Positions 1 to 9,496 of a stretch of DNA of 64,000 bases are shown here, one piece after another (position 1 is the first letter of the stretch; each line of letters opens with the position of its first letter). The translations under genes and the position numbers were made by a program. The notes under the pieces are model-generated. The model saw only the letters and a list, made by a program, of their open reading frames with translations, searched no databases and had not been told where the DNA came from. The stretch is from positions 1 to 64,000 of the forward strand of contig NZ_KB851204.1 in NCBI RefSeq assembly GCF_000368065.1, given 5' to 3'. The stretch is from Acinetobacter seifertii (GTDB lineage Bacteria > Pseudomonadota > Gammaproteobacteria > Pseudomonadales > Moraxellaceae).

Positions 1-1551
<1,551 letters not shown>

Positions 1552-1731
1552 ACTATACAACACCCAAGCAGTTGTATATAAAGCATCAATCGATTCATAA
1601 ATCTACAAACCAACTTGATTTAGTTACAACACTAGATAAAATGAACAAGTCAGATTCAATCAGCCCAATCTGTAAAGATTTGGAAAACGCTTCGGCAAAC
1701 AATAAGACCAAAGCAAGTATCCATAAACAGT
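1552..1731 (+). other. 23S-5S transcribed spacer
   Basis: About 180 bases between the two rRNAs. I see no tRNA and no credible gene here, only spacer sequence that would be removed during rRNA processing. Confidence 0.7.
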
Positions 1732-1848
1732 TGTGTTGGCGACCATAGCAAGAGTGAACCACCTGATCCCTTCCCGAACTCAGAAGTGAAACCTCTTAGC
1801 GCTGATGGTAGTGTGGGGTTACCCATGTGAGAGTAAGTCATCGCCAGC
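1732..1848 (+). rRNA. 5S ribosomal RNA
   Basis: A 5S-sized segment with the TGGCGACCATAGC start, the conserved CCCGAACTCAGAAGTGAAAC core and a GTAAGTCATCGCCA end that pairs with the start (TGGCGA/TCGCCA). It follows the 23S gene in the usual operon order and is followed by a terminator. Ends are good to a few bases. Confidence 0.95.
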
Positions 1849-1858
1849 TCATTATTCA

Positions 1859-1897
1859 AACACCCCGGTCTCAATAGAGTCCGGGGTGTTGCTTATT
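1859..1897 (+). terminator. rRNA operon terminator
   Basis: A 10-bp GC-rich stem (AACACCCCGG / CCGGGGTGTT, 1859-1868 with 1881-1890) directly after 5S, followed by a short T-rich stretch. It is typical in place and strength for the end of an rrn operon. Confidence 0.8.
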
Positions 1898-2048
1898 GCG
1901 CGGAAGAAAAGCGGAAAGTTAATTACTAATCCTTTAGAGATTAAATTTAATTCAATTTATAAAGAAATTATGGACTGATCTTATTCAAATGTTTAATGAT
2001 AAATGAATAAGAGCTAACTTTAAAATTAAGAAAGCTCTTCTAAAAGTA

Positions 2049-3422
2049 TTATTTTAACTGTCTACGTGCATGTTTTAGAGCAGTGCGGAGACCTTCTTCT
2101 AAAGTAGGGTGATAGAAAGGCTTCTCTAGAATATCATTTAAAGTTAATCCTTCACCAATAATCCAGCTTAACAAATGCGCCATATGTTCTGTTGCTTCTG
2201 TAAATAATTCAGCACCAAGAAGTTTTTGGCTTTCTCTTTCTATATAAACCTCAATAGCACCTCTATTTTTTCCAAGAACTATAGCTCTTCCTTGCCGTTC
2301 ATAAGAGGCTTCACCTGTAATAAAATCTATACCGTTATCTTTTAATTGTTTATAACTTTGCCCGACAATCGCCATTTCAGGATGACTAAAAACAATTCCC
2401 AATGGAGTAAGTGTCTTAACCGAATTAATCTGTGGATAATTTAGACAGTTATAAACAACTTTTTTCCCTTCATGCGCTGCTTCATGTTGTAAGGGTGTTG
2501 AAGTATAAGCATCTCCTACAATAAAAATTGGATACTTATCTAACTGTTTTGTCTTTGCATCTATGGGTAACAACTTAATATCAATAAAAGATTTATCAAT
2601 ATTATCTAGCTTTAGAGTATCAAGTAGGCTTGAACGACCTGTTGCAGATAACACATACTCAGCTTGAATAGTTTTTTCTTTTTCGTCAACTTTATAATTT
2701 AATATAACACCATCAGAAGTAGACTTTACTTCGGTCGGTAATGTCTCAAATAAAATCTTTAATTCTTTCCCTAGTTCTTCTTGAGCAAATTGCTGTAATT
2801 TAGAGCTAGTAAATATCCCAATTCTTTTACTTCGTGCAAATATATTTGTTTCTACACCTAAATGGTGTAAGGCTTGTGCAATCTCGAGGGCAATTACACC
2901 ACTTCCAATAATGGCAATAGATTTAGGTAGCTTTTCTAATTCAAAAATTTGATCTGTAGTGATAAAACGGTCACCTAATTCTTTTTTCCAAGCTTGGTCA
3001 TAATTAGGTGTAGAGCCTACTGCTAGAATAAAGCTTTTTGATTGATATTGTTTATCATTCACTTCAATAGTTTTTGAATCAATAAAACGTGCTTTACCTG
3101 AAATTTTATGTTCAGTTGGCCATTGCTCTACATCTTTAAGGGTCGCCTTCGTAAAACGGTCACGTAAGGTTCTTACATGTTCCATAACCTGATCAGTATT
3201 AATATCTACTGAAGCATTCAACCCAACTTTTTGAGCATTTTGTATGTCATACATACGATTTGCAGTAGAAATTAAGACTTTACTTGGCATGCAGCCTACA
3301 CGTGCGCAAGTGGTATCCCATGGTCCTTCATTTATAATTAAAATATTGTTTGTGTATTTCACTGCTTCTTTATAAGCACTAATACCAGCTGTACCAGCAC
3401 CAATGATAATGATATCGAACAT
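2049..3422 (-). CDS. dihydrolipoamide dehydrogenase-like flavoprotein
   Basis: A 457-residue class I pyridine nucleotide-disulfide oxidoreductase. It shows an N-terminal FAD dinucleotide motif (GAGTAG, about residue 8), the redox-active CxxxxC disulfide (CARVGC), a second NAD-binding GSGVIA motif near residue 172, the FAD-contacting GDA segment near residue 302, and a C-terminal HPTLEE holding the His-Glu pair of the active site. The length fits the family. It stands alone, not beside pyruvate or 2-oxoglutarate dehydrogenase genes, so it is probably not the housekeeping Lpd. It could be an accessory Lpd or another disulfide reductase; the true substrate cannot be read from sequence. Confidence 0.85.
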   Translation of the reverse strand: MFDIIIIGAGTAGISAYKEAVKYTNNILIINEGPWDTTCARVGCMPSKVLISTANRMYDIQNAQKVGLNASVDINTDQVMEHVRTLRDRFTKATLKDVEQWPTEHKISGKARFIDSKTIEVNDKQYQSKSFILAVGSTPNYDQAWKKELGDRFITTDQIFELEKLPKSIAIIGSGVIALEIAQALHHLGVETNIFARSKRIGIFTSSKLQQFAQEELGKELKILFETLPTEVKSTSDGVILNYKVDEKEKTIQAEYVLSATGRSSLLDTLKLDNIDKSFIDIKLLPIDAKTKQLDKYPIFIVGDAYTSTPLQHEAAHEGKKVVYNCLNYPQINSVKTLTPLGIVFSHPEMAIVGQSYKQLKDNGIDFITGEASYERQGRAIVLGKNRGAIEVYIERESQKLLGAELFTEATEHMAHLLSWIIGEGLTLNDILEKPFYHPTLEEGLRTALKHARRQLK

Positions 3423-3569
3423 TATAAATCCTAGTATTTATAAATTTTTCATTTAACAAGTTACACAAGAGAACATAATGTAATTTATGTTTACAGAGTG
3501 TGGTGAATATGATTACACTAATAATATAAATAATTAAAAAATCTTATACCTTTAGGAAAGATTGGGGAA

Positions 3570-5054
3570 ATGAAAAGTATGTATAAAAAACAACTTACCT
3601 TGAAGTTGTCGGCTATTGCTGTATCAATTATGTTAGCAAGTTGTGGCGGGGGAGGTGGCGATGGTTATTACCAGAGTGGTTCATCAAATAGTAGTAATTC
3701 CTCATCTGGAAGTGATAATAGTGGATCGCAGCAAGTAGCAAATGCTGCAGCTTTAAAGATAGAACTAGATAAATTATCAGTTGCGGCAACGAATGATACT
3801 TTAACTGTGACCGTTAGAGCTTTAGATGCAAATAAAGGTGGCATTGCTGGCGCTAAAGTTACTTTGAACATAGATGATCCAACAAATAATGTAATTATAG
3901 AAGGAACATCGGTCCAAACTACAGATGCAGCAGGTAACGCTGTATATATTATAAAAACACCAAAAACATCAAGTTCAATAAATGATTTGGTGAAAAATGG
4001 TTTTAAATTAAAAGCATCTACAAATAATGGTAGCCTTACTCAAGAGCAAACTGTAACTGTAACGGGTAGTAATAGTACTGTTGAAGCTGATACTACGAGT
4101 ATTGTATTGTTTGATGCGACAAAAACATCTCTAAACGTTAGAGGGGATCAGACAACAGTTACATTGACGGCTGTAGATGCAAATGGGGCAACTTTAGCCA
4201 ACCAAGCAATTACACTTAAAGTTAAAAACTCAGTCTCAAATGGTGTCAAATTTACACCAAATGCGACTCAAACTGATGCCAATGGTCAGATAACCTATAC
4301 TTTATCTTTTAGTGAAAATCAAAGAGCTTCATCATATAGTGCTGCTCAATTTGTGACAGATGATCTTGTTTTAGAAGCTAATTTTGGTCAATCAACGAAA
4401 GTTTATACTTATAAACTTGATGTTGTTAATTCTGATGTACCAACAGCCGTAGGAGCTATTTCTGTAGCATATAATCCAACAACGATGGAAGACTCGAGTG
4501 ATGGAGTTTACTACTATAAGAATATCTCAGTACAAGTAACTGATGTTGACGGTAAGCCAATACCAAATCAAGATGTAACAATGGGTGTTAATGCACTTGC
4601 TTATTATAAGGGGCAATTTGCTTTTGTTGACACGTCTACTCCTGCAGATGGTAAGCCAGATGAATATTTACCAGTTTCTAGAGTTGCTTGTACGTCACCA
4701 GTTCAAGCTGTAAATGTTAACGGTGAGGTTATTAATCAATTAAAGCCGCTTAAAGAAAATTCTACAGTTCAAGTTGTATCGTATATTAATAGTGCAGGTA
4801 CTGCTGCAACTAATAATAAATACACAACAGATGGAAATGGTCGTTTTGATCTTAAGATTCAATACCCTAAAATTTATGCATCTTGGTTAACTGTTCAGTT
4901 AACTGCTAAATCTACAGTTTCGGGAAGTTTGCTAAAAGGATCTACATCTTTGACTTTAGGTTATTTAACTAAAGATGTTACTGTAAGTGATCTTATTGCT
5001 CCGAATATATTAAGCCCATATGGAACAGATCTAAACTGTTCAAATGGTAATTAA
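3570..5054 (+). CDS. Big-1 (Ig-like) domain surface lipoprotein
   Basis: A 494-residue predicted lipoprotein. A lysine-rich start and hydrophobic core end in a lipobox (LASC, Cys near residue 25), followed by a poly-Gly run and a Ser/Gly/Asn linker to about residue 55. Then come two clear Big-1-type immunoglobulin repeats (about 60-165 and 175-285), each with the 'TDANG' turn near its end, and a more diverged C-terminal part with a similar 'TDGNG' turn. The role is probably cell-surface or periplasmic; adhesion is possible but unproven. Two starts are possible: ATG 3570 (AGGAAAG 9 bases upstream) or ATG 3579 (GGGGA upstream). A shared terminator follows. Confidence 0.8.
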   Translation: MKSMYKKQLTLKLSAIAVSIMLASCGGGGGDGYYQSGSSNSSNSSSGSDNSGSQQVANAAALKIELDKLSVAATNDTLTVTVRALDANKGGIAGAKVTLNIDDPTNNVIIEGTSVQTTDAAGNAVYIIKTPKTSSSINDLVKNGFKLKASTNNGSLTQEQTVTVTGSNSTVEADTTSIVLFDATKTSLNVRGDQTTVTLTAVDANGATLANQAITLKVKNSVSNGVKFTPNATQTDANGQITYTLSFSENQRASSYSAAQFVTDDLVLEANFGQSTKVYTYKLDVVNSDVPTAVGAISVAYNPTTMEDSSDGVYYYKNISVQVTDVDGKPIPNQDVTMGVNALAYYKGQFAFVDTSTPADGKPDEYLPVSRVACTSPVQAVNVNGEVINQLKPLKENSTVQVVSYINSAGTAATNNKYTTDGNGRFDLKIQYPKIYASWLTVQLTAKSTVSGSLLKGSTSLTLGYLTKDVTVSDLIAPNILSPYGTDLNCSNGN

Positions 5055-5057
5055 TAT

Positions 5058-5090
5058 AAAAAGAAGCAGCATTTAAGCTGCTTCTTTTTT
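5058..5090. terminator. bidirectional terminator
   Basis: Stem AAAGAAGCAGC / GCTGCTTCTTT with a 6-base loop, flanked by A and T runs. It lies between the Big-1 lipoprotein gene and the convergent small lipoprotein gene, whose stop codon it overlaps, so it can serve both. Confidence 0.85.
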
Positions 5091-5193
5091 AAAGGTGTGT
5101 ACCCATACTTACACCGACTGTGGGTCGAACCTGCATAGATGAGCATGCACTTAGAATGAGGCAACTTACCAGTAAGAATATAAGTTTATTCAT
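5089..5193 (-). CDS. tiny predicted lipoprotein (34 residues)
   Basis: A short reading frame easily missed by length cut-offs. It encodes a complete lipoprotein signal: MNK start, hydrophobic segment LIFLLVSCLIL and lipobox LSAC, with Cys at residue 17. Only about 17 residues (SSMQVRPTVGVSMGTHL) follow the lipidated cysteine. It resembles in design other very small entericidin-like or lysis-like lipoproteins, but I do not recognise a family. The ribosome site is weak. The frame ends inside a bidirectional terminator, as expected for a real gene. Confidence rests on the lipobox. Confidence 0.55.
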   Translation of the reverse strand: MNKLIFLLVSCLILSACSSMQVRPTVGVSMGTHL

Positions 5194-5291
5194 AATAAAA
5201 CTGAAAAATTTAAAATGATTTAAATACTTTAGCTGAAGACCGTTTTTATATCTGTTGAATTGATGCAGTTATATATATTCTTTTATTAAAA

Positions 5292-5325
5292 AAAGGCTCT
5301 ATTTTTACTCGAAAATAGAGCCTTT
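5292..5325 (-). terminator. terminator of the TIGR01244-type gene
   Basis: Perfect 14-bp stem AAAGGCTCTATTTT / AAAATAGAGCCTTT with a 6-base loop and a run of seven T on the minus-strand transcript, just after the stop of the gene ending at 5345. Confidence 0.85.
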
Positions 5326-5344
5326 AATAATTGTATTCAAAGAA

Positions 5345-5680
5345 TTAATCGTCTAACAAATCCATTTGTTTGGCTAATTGATAAAGATTGTTTGAACGGT
5401 TTCCTGTACGGCAGAACATAAGTACAGGTTTTGGAAGTTCATTGTAGTGATTTGCAAAAGTACGGACATCAAGCTCAGTAATTTGACCTGCAACTACAGG
5501 TTGGTAAACGTAATCTAGACCTGCTTGACGTGCTGCTTCTTCAATTTGAGCACTTGTTGGTTGCTCTGGACCGCCTTCCATGTCAGGACGGTTATTTATA
5601 ATAGATTTAAATCCTTTTTCTACAACTTGTTCCACATGTTCTGGACCAATTTGACCTGCGAAACCAACATTATCTGACAT
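5345..5680 (-). CDS. TIGR01244/DUF442 family protein (rhodanese/phosphatase fold)
   Basis: A 111-residue protein with the Cys-based loop CRTGNRS (about residues 90-96), which matches the CX5R pattern of the dual-specificity phosphatase fold. This small family is also found fused to beta-lactamase-like sulfur dioxygenases and is linked to sulfide or sulfur handling. The start is well placed: GGAGTGAC lies just upstream of the ATG. It is a single gene with its own terminator. Whether it acts as a phosphatase or in persulfide chemistry is not settled by sequence. Confidence 0.8.
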   Translation of the reverse strand: MSDNVGFAGQIGPEHVEQVVEKGFKSIINNRPDMEGGPEQPTSAQIEEAARQAGLDYVYQPVVAGQITELDVRTFANHYNELPKPVLMFCRTGNRSNNLYQLAKQMDLLDD

Positions 5681-5872
5681 TTCGTCACTCCAAAATTTAA
5701 TAAAACCTCTTATGCTGTATCATAGCATTAAGCTTAACCTGAGATACAAGACACTAAAACGTTGTTCCTACATAGATAAAAATTATGTAAAAGAACAGCT
5801 ATAGATTTTTAAAAGGCGATCAGGATGTTTTTTGTAAATTCATTACTTCGACCATAATGCCACGGAGCACAT

Positions 5873-6291
5873 ATGCACGCTTATACGGTTGAGCCTTTAT
5901 ATGTTCCATGTGATCATGAAATGATCGCAGCTGACTTTTATATTCCAAAAACAAATAATAAATCTGCGGTAATTATCATGGCACATGGTTTTGCCGGATT
6001 ACGTCAATTCAAGCTTATCCAATATGCCCAGCGTTTTGCTCAGGCAGGCTATGCCGTTATTTTATTTGATTATCGATACTGGGGAGGGAGTACAGGTAAG
6101 CCACGAGAGATGATTTCTATCAATTCTCAACTTGAAGACTGGAAGACCATTATTCAATACGCGTCTACCTGTAAATTAATAGATAATCGAAGAATTGTTT
6201 TGTGGGGCACATCTTTAAGTGGAGGATATGCTTTAAGTCTAGCTTCTGAACTGAAAAATATTCAGGCCATTATGGTACAAATTCCATATGT
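5873..6291 (+). pseudogene. alpha/beta hydrolase, 5' part (split by IS)
   Basis: The N-terminal 139 codons of a serine hydrolase of the alpha/beta fold. Visible are the HGF oxyanion-type motif (about residue 38) and the nucleophile elbow GTSLSGG with Ser114. Reading is normal through PYV, then an IS3-family element starts at 6292; the open frame runs on only into IS sequence to 6340. The rest of the gene, with the acid and histidine residues, lies after the element at 7532-8009. Joining 5873-6291 to 7532-8009 restores one 298-residue frame. The separated fragments cannot form a catalytic triad, so the gene is very likely inactive. Confidence 0.88.
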
Positions 6292-6363
6292 TGATCCTAG
6301 CCAAAATAATGGACAGTACTTCCCTCTAAAGATAACGTAACGTTAACTTTGGAGATCCAAGAA

Positions 6364-6657
6364 ATGGCCAAACGTTTTAGTGCTGAATTTAAACAGCAAG
6401 CAATTGATTATGCACTTTCAAACTCACACGAGCCTATAGCTGCAATCGCCCAGAAATTAGGTGTGGGTTATTCAACTTTAGACAAATGGATTCGTGAAAC
6501 CAATCCAGTGGGTTCAAGCAAACGTCAACTTTCACCAGAACAACAGCGGATCTTGGAATTAGAGAAAGAAGTCAAACAGCTCAAGGAAGCCAATGACATC
6601 TTAAAAAAAGCGCATGTGTACTTTCTAACAGATCATGCCAAGAAAAGTACACGGTAA
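6364..6657 (+). CDS. IS3-family transposase OrfA
   Basis: A 97-residue DNA-binding subunit: a helix-turn-helix of the transposase_8 type in the first 50 residues, then a leucine-zipper-like coiled coil (about 60-85). The ATG at 6364 with GGAGA 8 bases upstream is preferred to an earlier TTG. Near the end, the slippery run of seven A followed by G (6603-6610) is the usual place for -1 programmed frameshifting, which would fuse OrfA to OrfB; read in that frame, the sequence continues open into orfB. Confidence 0.9.
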   Translation: MAKRFSAEFKQQAIDYALSNSHEPIAAIAQKLGVGYSTLDKWIRETNPVGSSKRQLSPEQQRILELEKEVKQLKEANDILKKAHVYFLTDHAKKSTR

Positions 6658-6671
6658 TTCAAGATCTAGAT

Positions 6672-7523
6672 ATGAATGAAGTCACGGTATCTTCTGCCTG
6701 TAAATACCTAGGTGTCAGCACTTCAGGCTATTATGCCTGGCGAAAACGTCAGGCCAATACGGTAGAGAAATATAATGATTTAAAAGCCGTATATTGGCAG
6801 CATCATGCACGATTGGGTGCACCTTCATTGGTACATGACATGCATGATTTAGGTTACAGCATGAGTGAACGCACTGTTGGAAGAATGCTGAAAAATCTGG
6901 GTTTACGCAGCAGGATTGCGCGTAAATACAAGCATACGACTGATTCAAACCATCGTTTGCCTACAGCACCCAATCTGTTAGAGCGTCAATTTACAGTCAT
7001 TCAGCCTAACAAGGTTTGGACAACGGATATTACCTATATCCGTACCAAGCAAGGTTGGCTGTATTTATGTGTGATGCTGGATCTATTTAGTCGTCGTATC
7101 GTGGGGTGGCAAACCAGCCATCGAATAGACCGCCAGTTGGTGTGTGATACGTTTAACTATGCAATGGCTCGTCAGGGTTATCCAACTGGTGTTATGGTTC
7201 ATTCGGACCAAGGTTCACAGTACTGTAGTCGTGATTTTAGAGCGCTGTTACTGACAAATGATTGTACTCAGAGTATGTCTAGACGTGGAAACTGTTGGGA
7301 TAATGCAGTGACTGAAAGCTTCTTTCATACATTGAAAGGTCATGTGGTCCATGGCAGTGTGTTTGCCACTCGAAAAGAAGCGAATGCTGTCTTGTTTGAC
7401 TATATTGAGATTTATTACAATCGGGTCAGAAGACATTCTGCAAATGGCTGGTTAAGCCCTGAAGCCTTTGAGAAGAAATATTTTAAGAATTTAGAGGGAT
7501 TTGTTGTCCACGATACTGTCTAG
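6672..7523 (+). CDS. IS3-family transposase OrfB (DDE integrase core)
   Basis: A 283-residue catalytic part of the transposase. It begins with an HTH_21-like helical region and has the rve integrase core with the D-D-E residues in WTTDITYI, HSDQGSQY and NAVTESFFHTLK. The frame is open upstream to the orfA frameshift site, so the active enzyme is probably the OrfAB fusion made by -1 slippage. No inactivating change is visible; the element looks able to move. Confidence 0.93.
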   Translation: MNEVTVSSACKYLGVSTSGYYAWRKRQANTVEKYNDLKAVYWQHHARLGAPSLVHDMHDLGYSMSERTVGRMLKNLGLRSRIARKYKHTTDSNHRLPTAPNLLERQFTVIQPNKVWTTDITYIRTKQGWLYLCVMLDLFSRRIVGWQTSHRIDRQLVCDTFNYAMARQGYPTGVMVHSDQGSQYCSRDFRALLLTNDCTQSMSRRGNCWDNAVTESFFHTLKGHVVHGSVFATRKEANAVLFDYIEIYYNRVRRHSANGWLSPEAFEKKYFKNLEGFVVHDTV

Positions 7524-7531
7524 GATCATGT

Positions 7532-8009
7532 AGATGGTGCAGAAACTGCAAAACTATATCCCTTACAGCGTTACCCCCAAGCTTTGAAGCTATCGAGCCA
7601 AGATTATATGGGTTCAAAAATGGGCCTTAATCCAAAGAGATTACCTGTTGTTGATCAACTTAAATTATGTTTTATGCCAACAGCAGATAGTTACTATGGG
7701 TATTTGTCGATTGTAAATCCTGATTATTATTGGAGTGGGGAAGTCCCAGCGCGTGTATTTTTTAATTTGATGCGTTACCGTCCAATTCAACTCGTACGTC
7801 AGATTAATATTCCCGTTTTATTTATTGCTGCTCAGCATGATTCTTTGATCCCGATTGAGTCGAGTCGTGAAGCTGCGACTAATATTGCACCTTTTGTGAG
7901 TTATCATGAATGGGACATGAAACATTTTGATATTTATCATGGCTCATGGTTTGAAAAAGCAGTGACGACCCAATTAGAATTTTTACATCAGCATATAGGA
8001 GTGATGTAA
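7532..8009 (+). pseudogene. alpha/beta hydrolase, 3' part (split by IS)
   Basis: The C-terminal 159 codons of the hydrolase begun at 5873, in the same frame once the IS and one TGT copy are removed. It contains the likely acid residue in AAQHDSLIP and the likely catalytic histidine in MKHFDIY. The first internal ATG is at 7584, but a protein from there would lack the nucleophile. The stop codon TAA abuts the ATG of trxC, so the intact gene would have been co-translated with it. Confidence 0.85.
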
Positions 8010-8447
8010 ATGATTATTGTATGTGCATCGTGTGGTGCAAAAAATAGAGTGCCAGAGGAAAAACTTAGCGCGCAACCGAGTTGTGGCCAATGCCATCAGC
8101 CATTACTTCCGCTTGCACCGATTGAGTTAAATGAACAAAACTTTAGCAACTATATCACGAATAGTGATCTGCCTATTTTGATAGATTTATGGGCAGAATG
8201 GTGTGGACCTTGTAAAATGATGGCACCACATTTTGCACAAGTTGCAAAACAGAATCCACGTGTCATTTTTGCCAAGATTAATACCGAAGAGTCTCCTCGC
8301 TTAAGCCAAGCATTTAATGTGAGAAGTATTCCTACCCTTGTATTAATGAATAAAACCACAGAAGTTGCTCGAATGAGCGGCGCATTACGCGCGCCTGAAT
8401 TGCAACAGTGGCTGGATCAACAACTTCAAACGAATTTCGGGAGCTAA
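8010..8447 (+). CDS. trxC: thioredoxin 2 (TrxC)
   Basis: A 145-residue cytoplasmic thiol-disulfide reductant. The N-terminal domain has two CxxC pairs (CASC and CGQC, residues 5-28) forming the zinc site that marks TrxC rather than TrxA. It is followed by a thioredoxin domain with the WCGPC active site (about residues 67-71) and the cis-proline in SIPT. The ATG touches the stop of the disrupted hydrolase; AGGAG within that gene is the ribosome site, so coupling was normal before the IS arrived. It may now depend on a promoter in or near the IS. Confidence 0.95.
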   Translation: MIIVCASCGAKNRVPEEKLSAQPSCGQCHQPLLPLAPIELNEQNFSNYITNSDLPILIDLWAEWCGPCKMMAPHFAQVAKQNPRVIFAKINTEESPRLSQAFNVRSIPTLVLMNKTTEVARMSGALRAPELQQWLDQQLQTNFGS

Positions 8448-8448
8448 G

Positions 8449-8865
8449 GTGTCAGAAGCTTATACCAAACCAGAAGGAATTTTATCCTTACAAACGATTG
8501 CCATGCCAGCAGATACAAACTGGAGTGGTGATGTGTTTGGTGGGTGGATCGTGTCACAAATGGACTTGGCTGGAGCAATTCACGCGGAGCGTTTTAGTCG
8601 TGGACGTTGTGCTACGATTTCCATTAATCAGATGACCTTTTTGGTTCCGGTAAAAGTAGGCTTTGTGATTAGCTGCTATACCAAAATCTTAAAAGTGGGT
8701 AATACCTCTATTCAAATGCAAATTGAAGTTTGGGATAGTCATGATGATTCTCGTGCTCCAATTCGTATTACCGAAGGGGTCTTCACTTTTGTCGCTGTTG
8801 ATGTAAAAGGTAACAAGCGCCAAATTCCAGAAGAGGCGAAACAAAAGTTTTTAGAAACTCAATAA
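8449..8865 (+). CDS. yciA: acyl-CoA thioesterase (YciA type)
   Basis: A 138-residue hotdog-fold thioesterase of the YciA/BACH class, expected to hydrolyse acyl-CoA in the cytoplasm. The signature MPADTNWSGDVFGGWIVSQMD near the N-terminus includes the GG-helix segment and catalytic Asp. The start is GTG at 8449, one base after the trxC stop, so hydrolase-trxC-yciA is one transcription unit. It ends in a hairpin terminator shared with the convergent gene. Confidence 0.9.
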   Translation: MSEAYTKPEGILSLQTIAMPADTNWSGDVFGGWIVSQMDLAGAIHAERFSRGRCATISINQMTFLVPVKVGFVISCYTKILKVGNTSIQMQIEVWDSHDDSRAPIRITEGVFTFVAVDVKGNKRQIPEEAKQKFLETQ

Positions 8866-8875
8866 AACGTATTAT

Positions 8876-8908
8876 AAAGCCTGAATATCAGTATTCAGGC
8901 TTTAATTT
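8876..8908. terminator. terminator between convergent genes
   Basis: Stem AAAGCCTGAATA / TATTCAGGCTTT with a 4-base loop and a T run on the plus strand, between yciA and the convergent SnoaL-like gene. Confidence 0.85.
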
Positions 8909-8914
8909 TTGTCA

Positions 8915-9421
8915 CTAAAACATTGTATTAGAGTTTTTACTTTGCTCTGGAATGTTTTGTATCACATCCCAATGCTCTACGATTTTTCCATTTTCTACCC
9001 GGAAAATATCAACAATTGCTCTGCCTCGATCTTTTTCGTTTTCAGTAGAATGGACATGTAAAACAACCAAGTTGCCTTCTGCGATTGCACGCTTAATTTC
9101 ATTTTTTGCTTGTGGATTTTTCTGGAATTTCTCAGTAAAGAAATTAACGAATGGTGCTTTCCCATCAGGAACATTAGGGTTATGTTGTATATATTCATGA
9201 CCAATATAACGGTCGGCATATTCTTTAACTTGATGTTTTAAAAAGACACCTTCATAGAAATCGGTTACGATTTTTTTATTCTGGGCGCTTATTTTATCTG
9301 CTGCTTCAGTTTTAGTTTGAATAATTTTACTGGTTTTGTTTGTAGGTTCGGCAGCTTGAGTAGCCACTGCTGTAAATATAAAACTGGTAAATAACGAGGA
9401 TAGAATCAGTGTTCTTTTCAT
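8915..9421 (-). CDS. secreted SnoaL/NTF2-like protein
   Basis: A 168-residue protein with a signal peptide (MKRTLILSSLFTSF... cut after TQA) and a SnoaL-like (NTF2 cone fold) domain from about residue 45: FYEGVF, YIQHNPNVPDGK and the EHWDV segment near the end are typical of this 'predicted SnoaL-like aldol condensation enzyme' group. The ATG at 9421 is chosen over an upstream start at 9472 because it follows GAGGT and begins the signal peptide. A 15-bp perfect inverted repeat lies immediately upstream and covers the ribosome site. Function is unknown; the pocket could bind a small molecule. Confidence 0.8.
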   Translation of the reverse strand: MKRTLILSSLFTSFIFTAVATQAAEPTNKTSKIIQTKTEAADKISAQNKKIVTDFYEGVFLKHQVKEYADRYIGHEYIQHNPNVPDGKAPFVNFFTEKFQKNPQAKNEIKRAIAEGNLVVLHVHSTENEKDRGRAIVDIFRVENGKIVEHWDVIQNIPEQSKNSNTMF

Positions 9422-9425
9422 TGTG

Positions 9426-9463
9426 ACCTCAAGATATAAATTTGTAGTTTTATATCTTGAGGT
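9426..9463 (-). promoter_or_regulatory. 15-bp perfect inverted repeat over the ribosome-binding site
   Basis: Arms ACCTCAAGATATAAA (9426-9440) and TTTATATCTTGAGGT (9449-9463) match perfectly around an 8-base centre. On the minus-strand mRNA the 3' arm ends with TTGAGGT, the ribosome site, 5 bases before the ATG at 9421. In RNA it would fold into a hairpin that hides that site; in DNA it could be an operator. There is no T run, so it is not a terminator. Confidence 0.7.
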
Positions 9464-9496
9464 AAATAACAATCTAAAAATATTTTAAATTAGTTA

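Larger units (their letters stand above)
6292..7528 (+). mobile_element. complete IS3-family insertion sequence (1237 bp)
   Basis: Both ends start TGATCCTAG and give an imperfect inverted repeat of about 39 bp (6292-6330 and 7490-7528) that includes shared TGGACA and TCCCTCTAAA blocks. A 3-bp target duplication, TGT, flanks it (6289-6291 and 7529-7531). Inside are orfA and orfB with an A7G slippery run. The ends resemble those of IS3 itself (TGATC...), so it belongs in or near the IS3 subgroup. I do not assign a specific IS name. Confidence 0.93.

Noticed and set aside
8408..8635. A 75-codon frame across the trxC/yciA junction
   Set aside because: It is out of frame with both well-supported genes, which account for this DNA.
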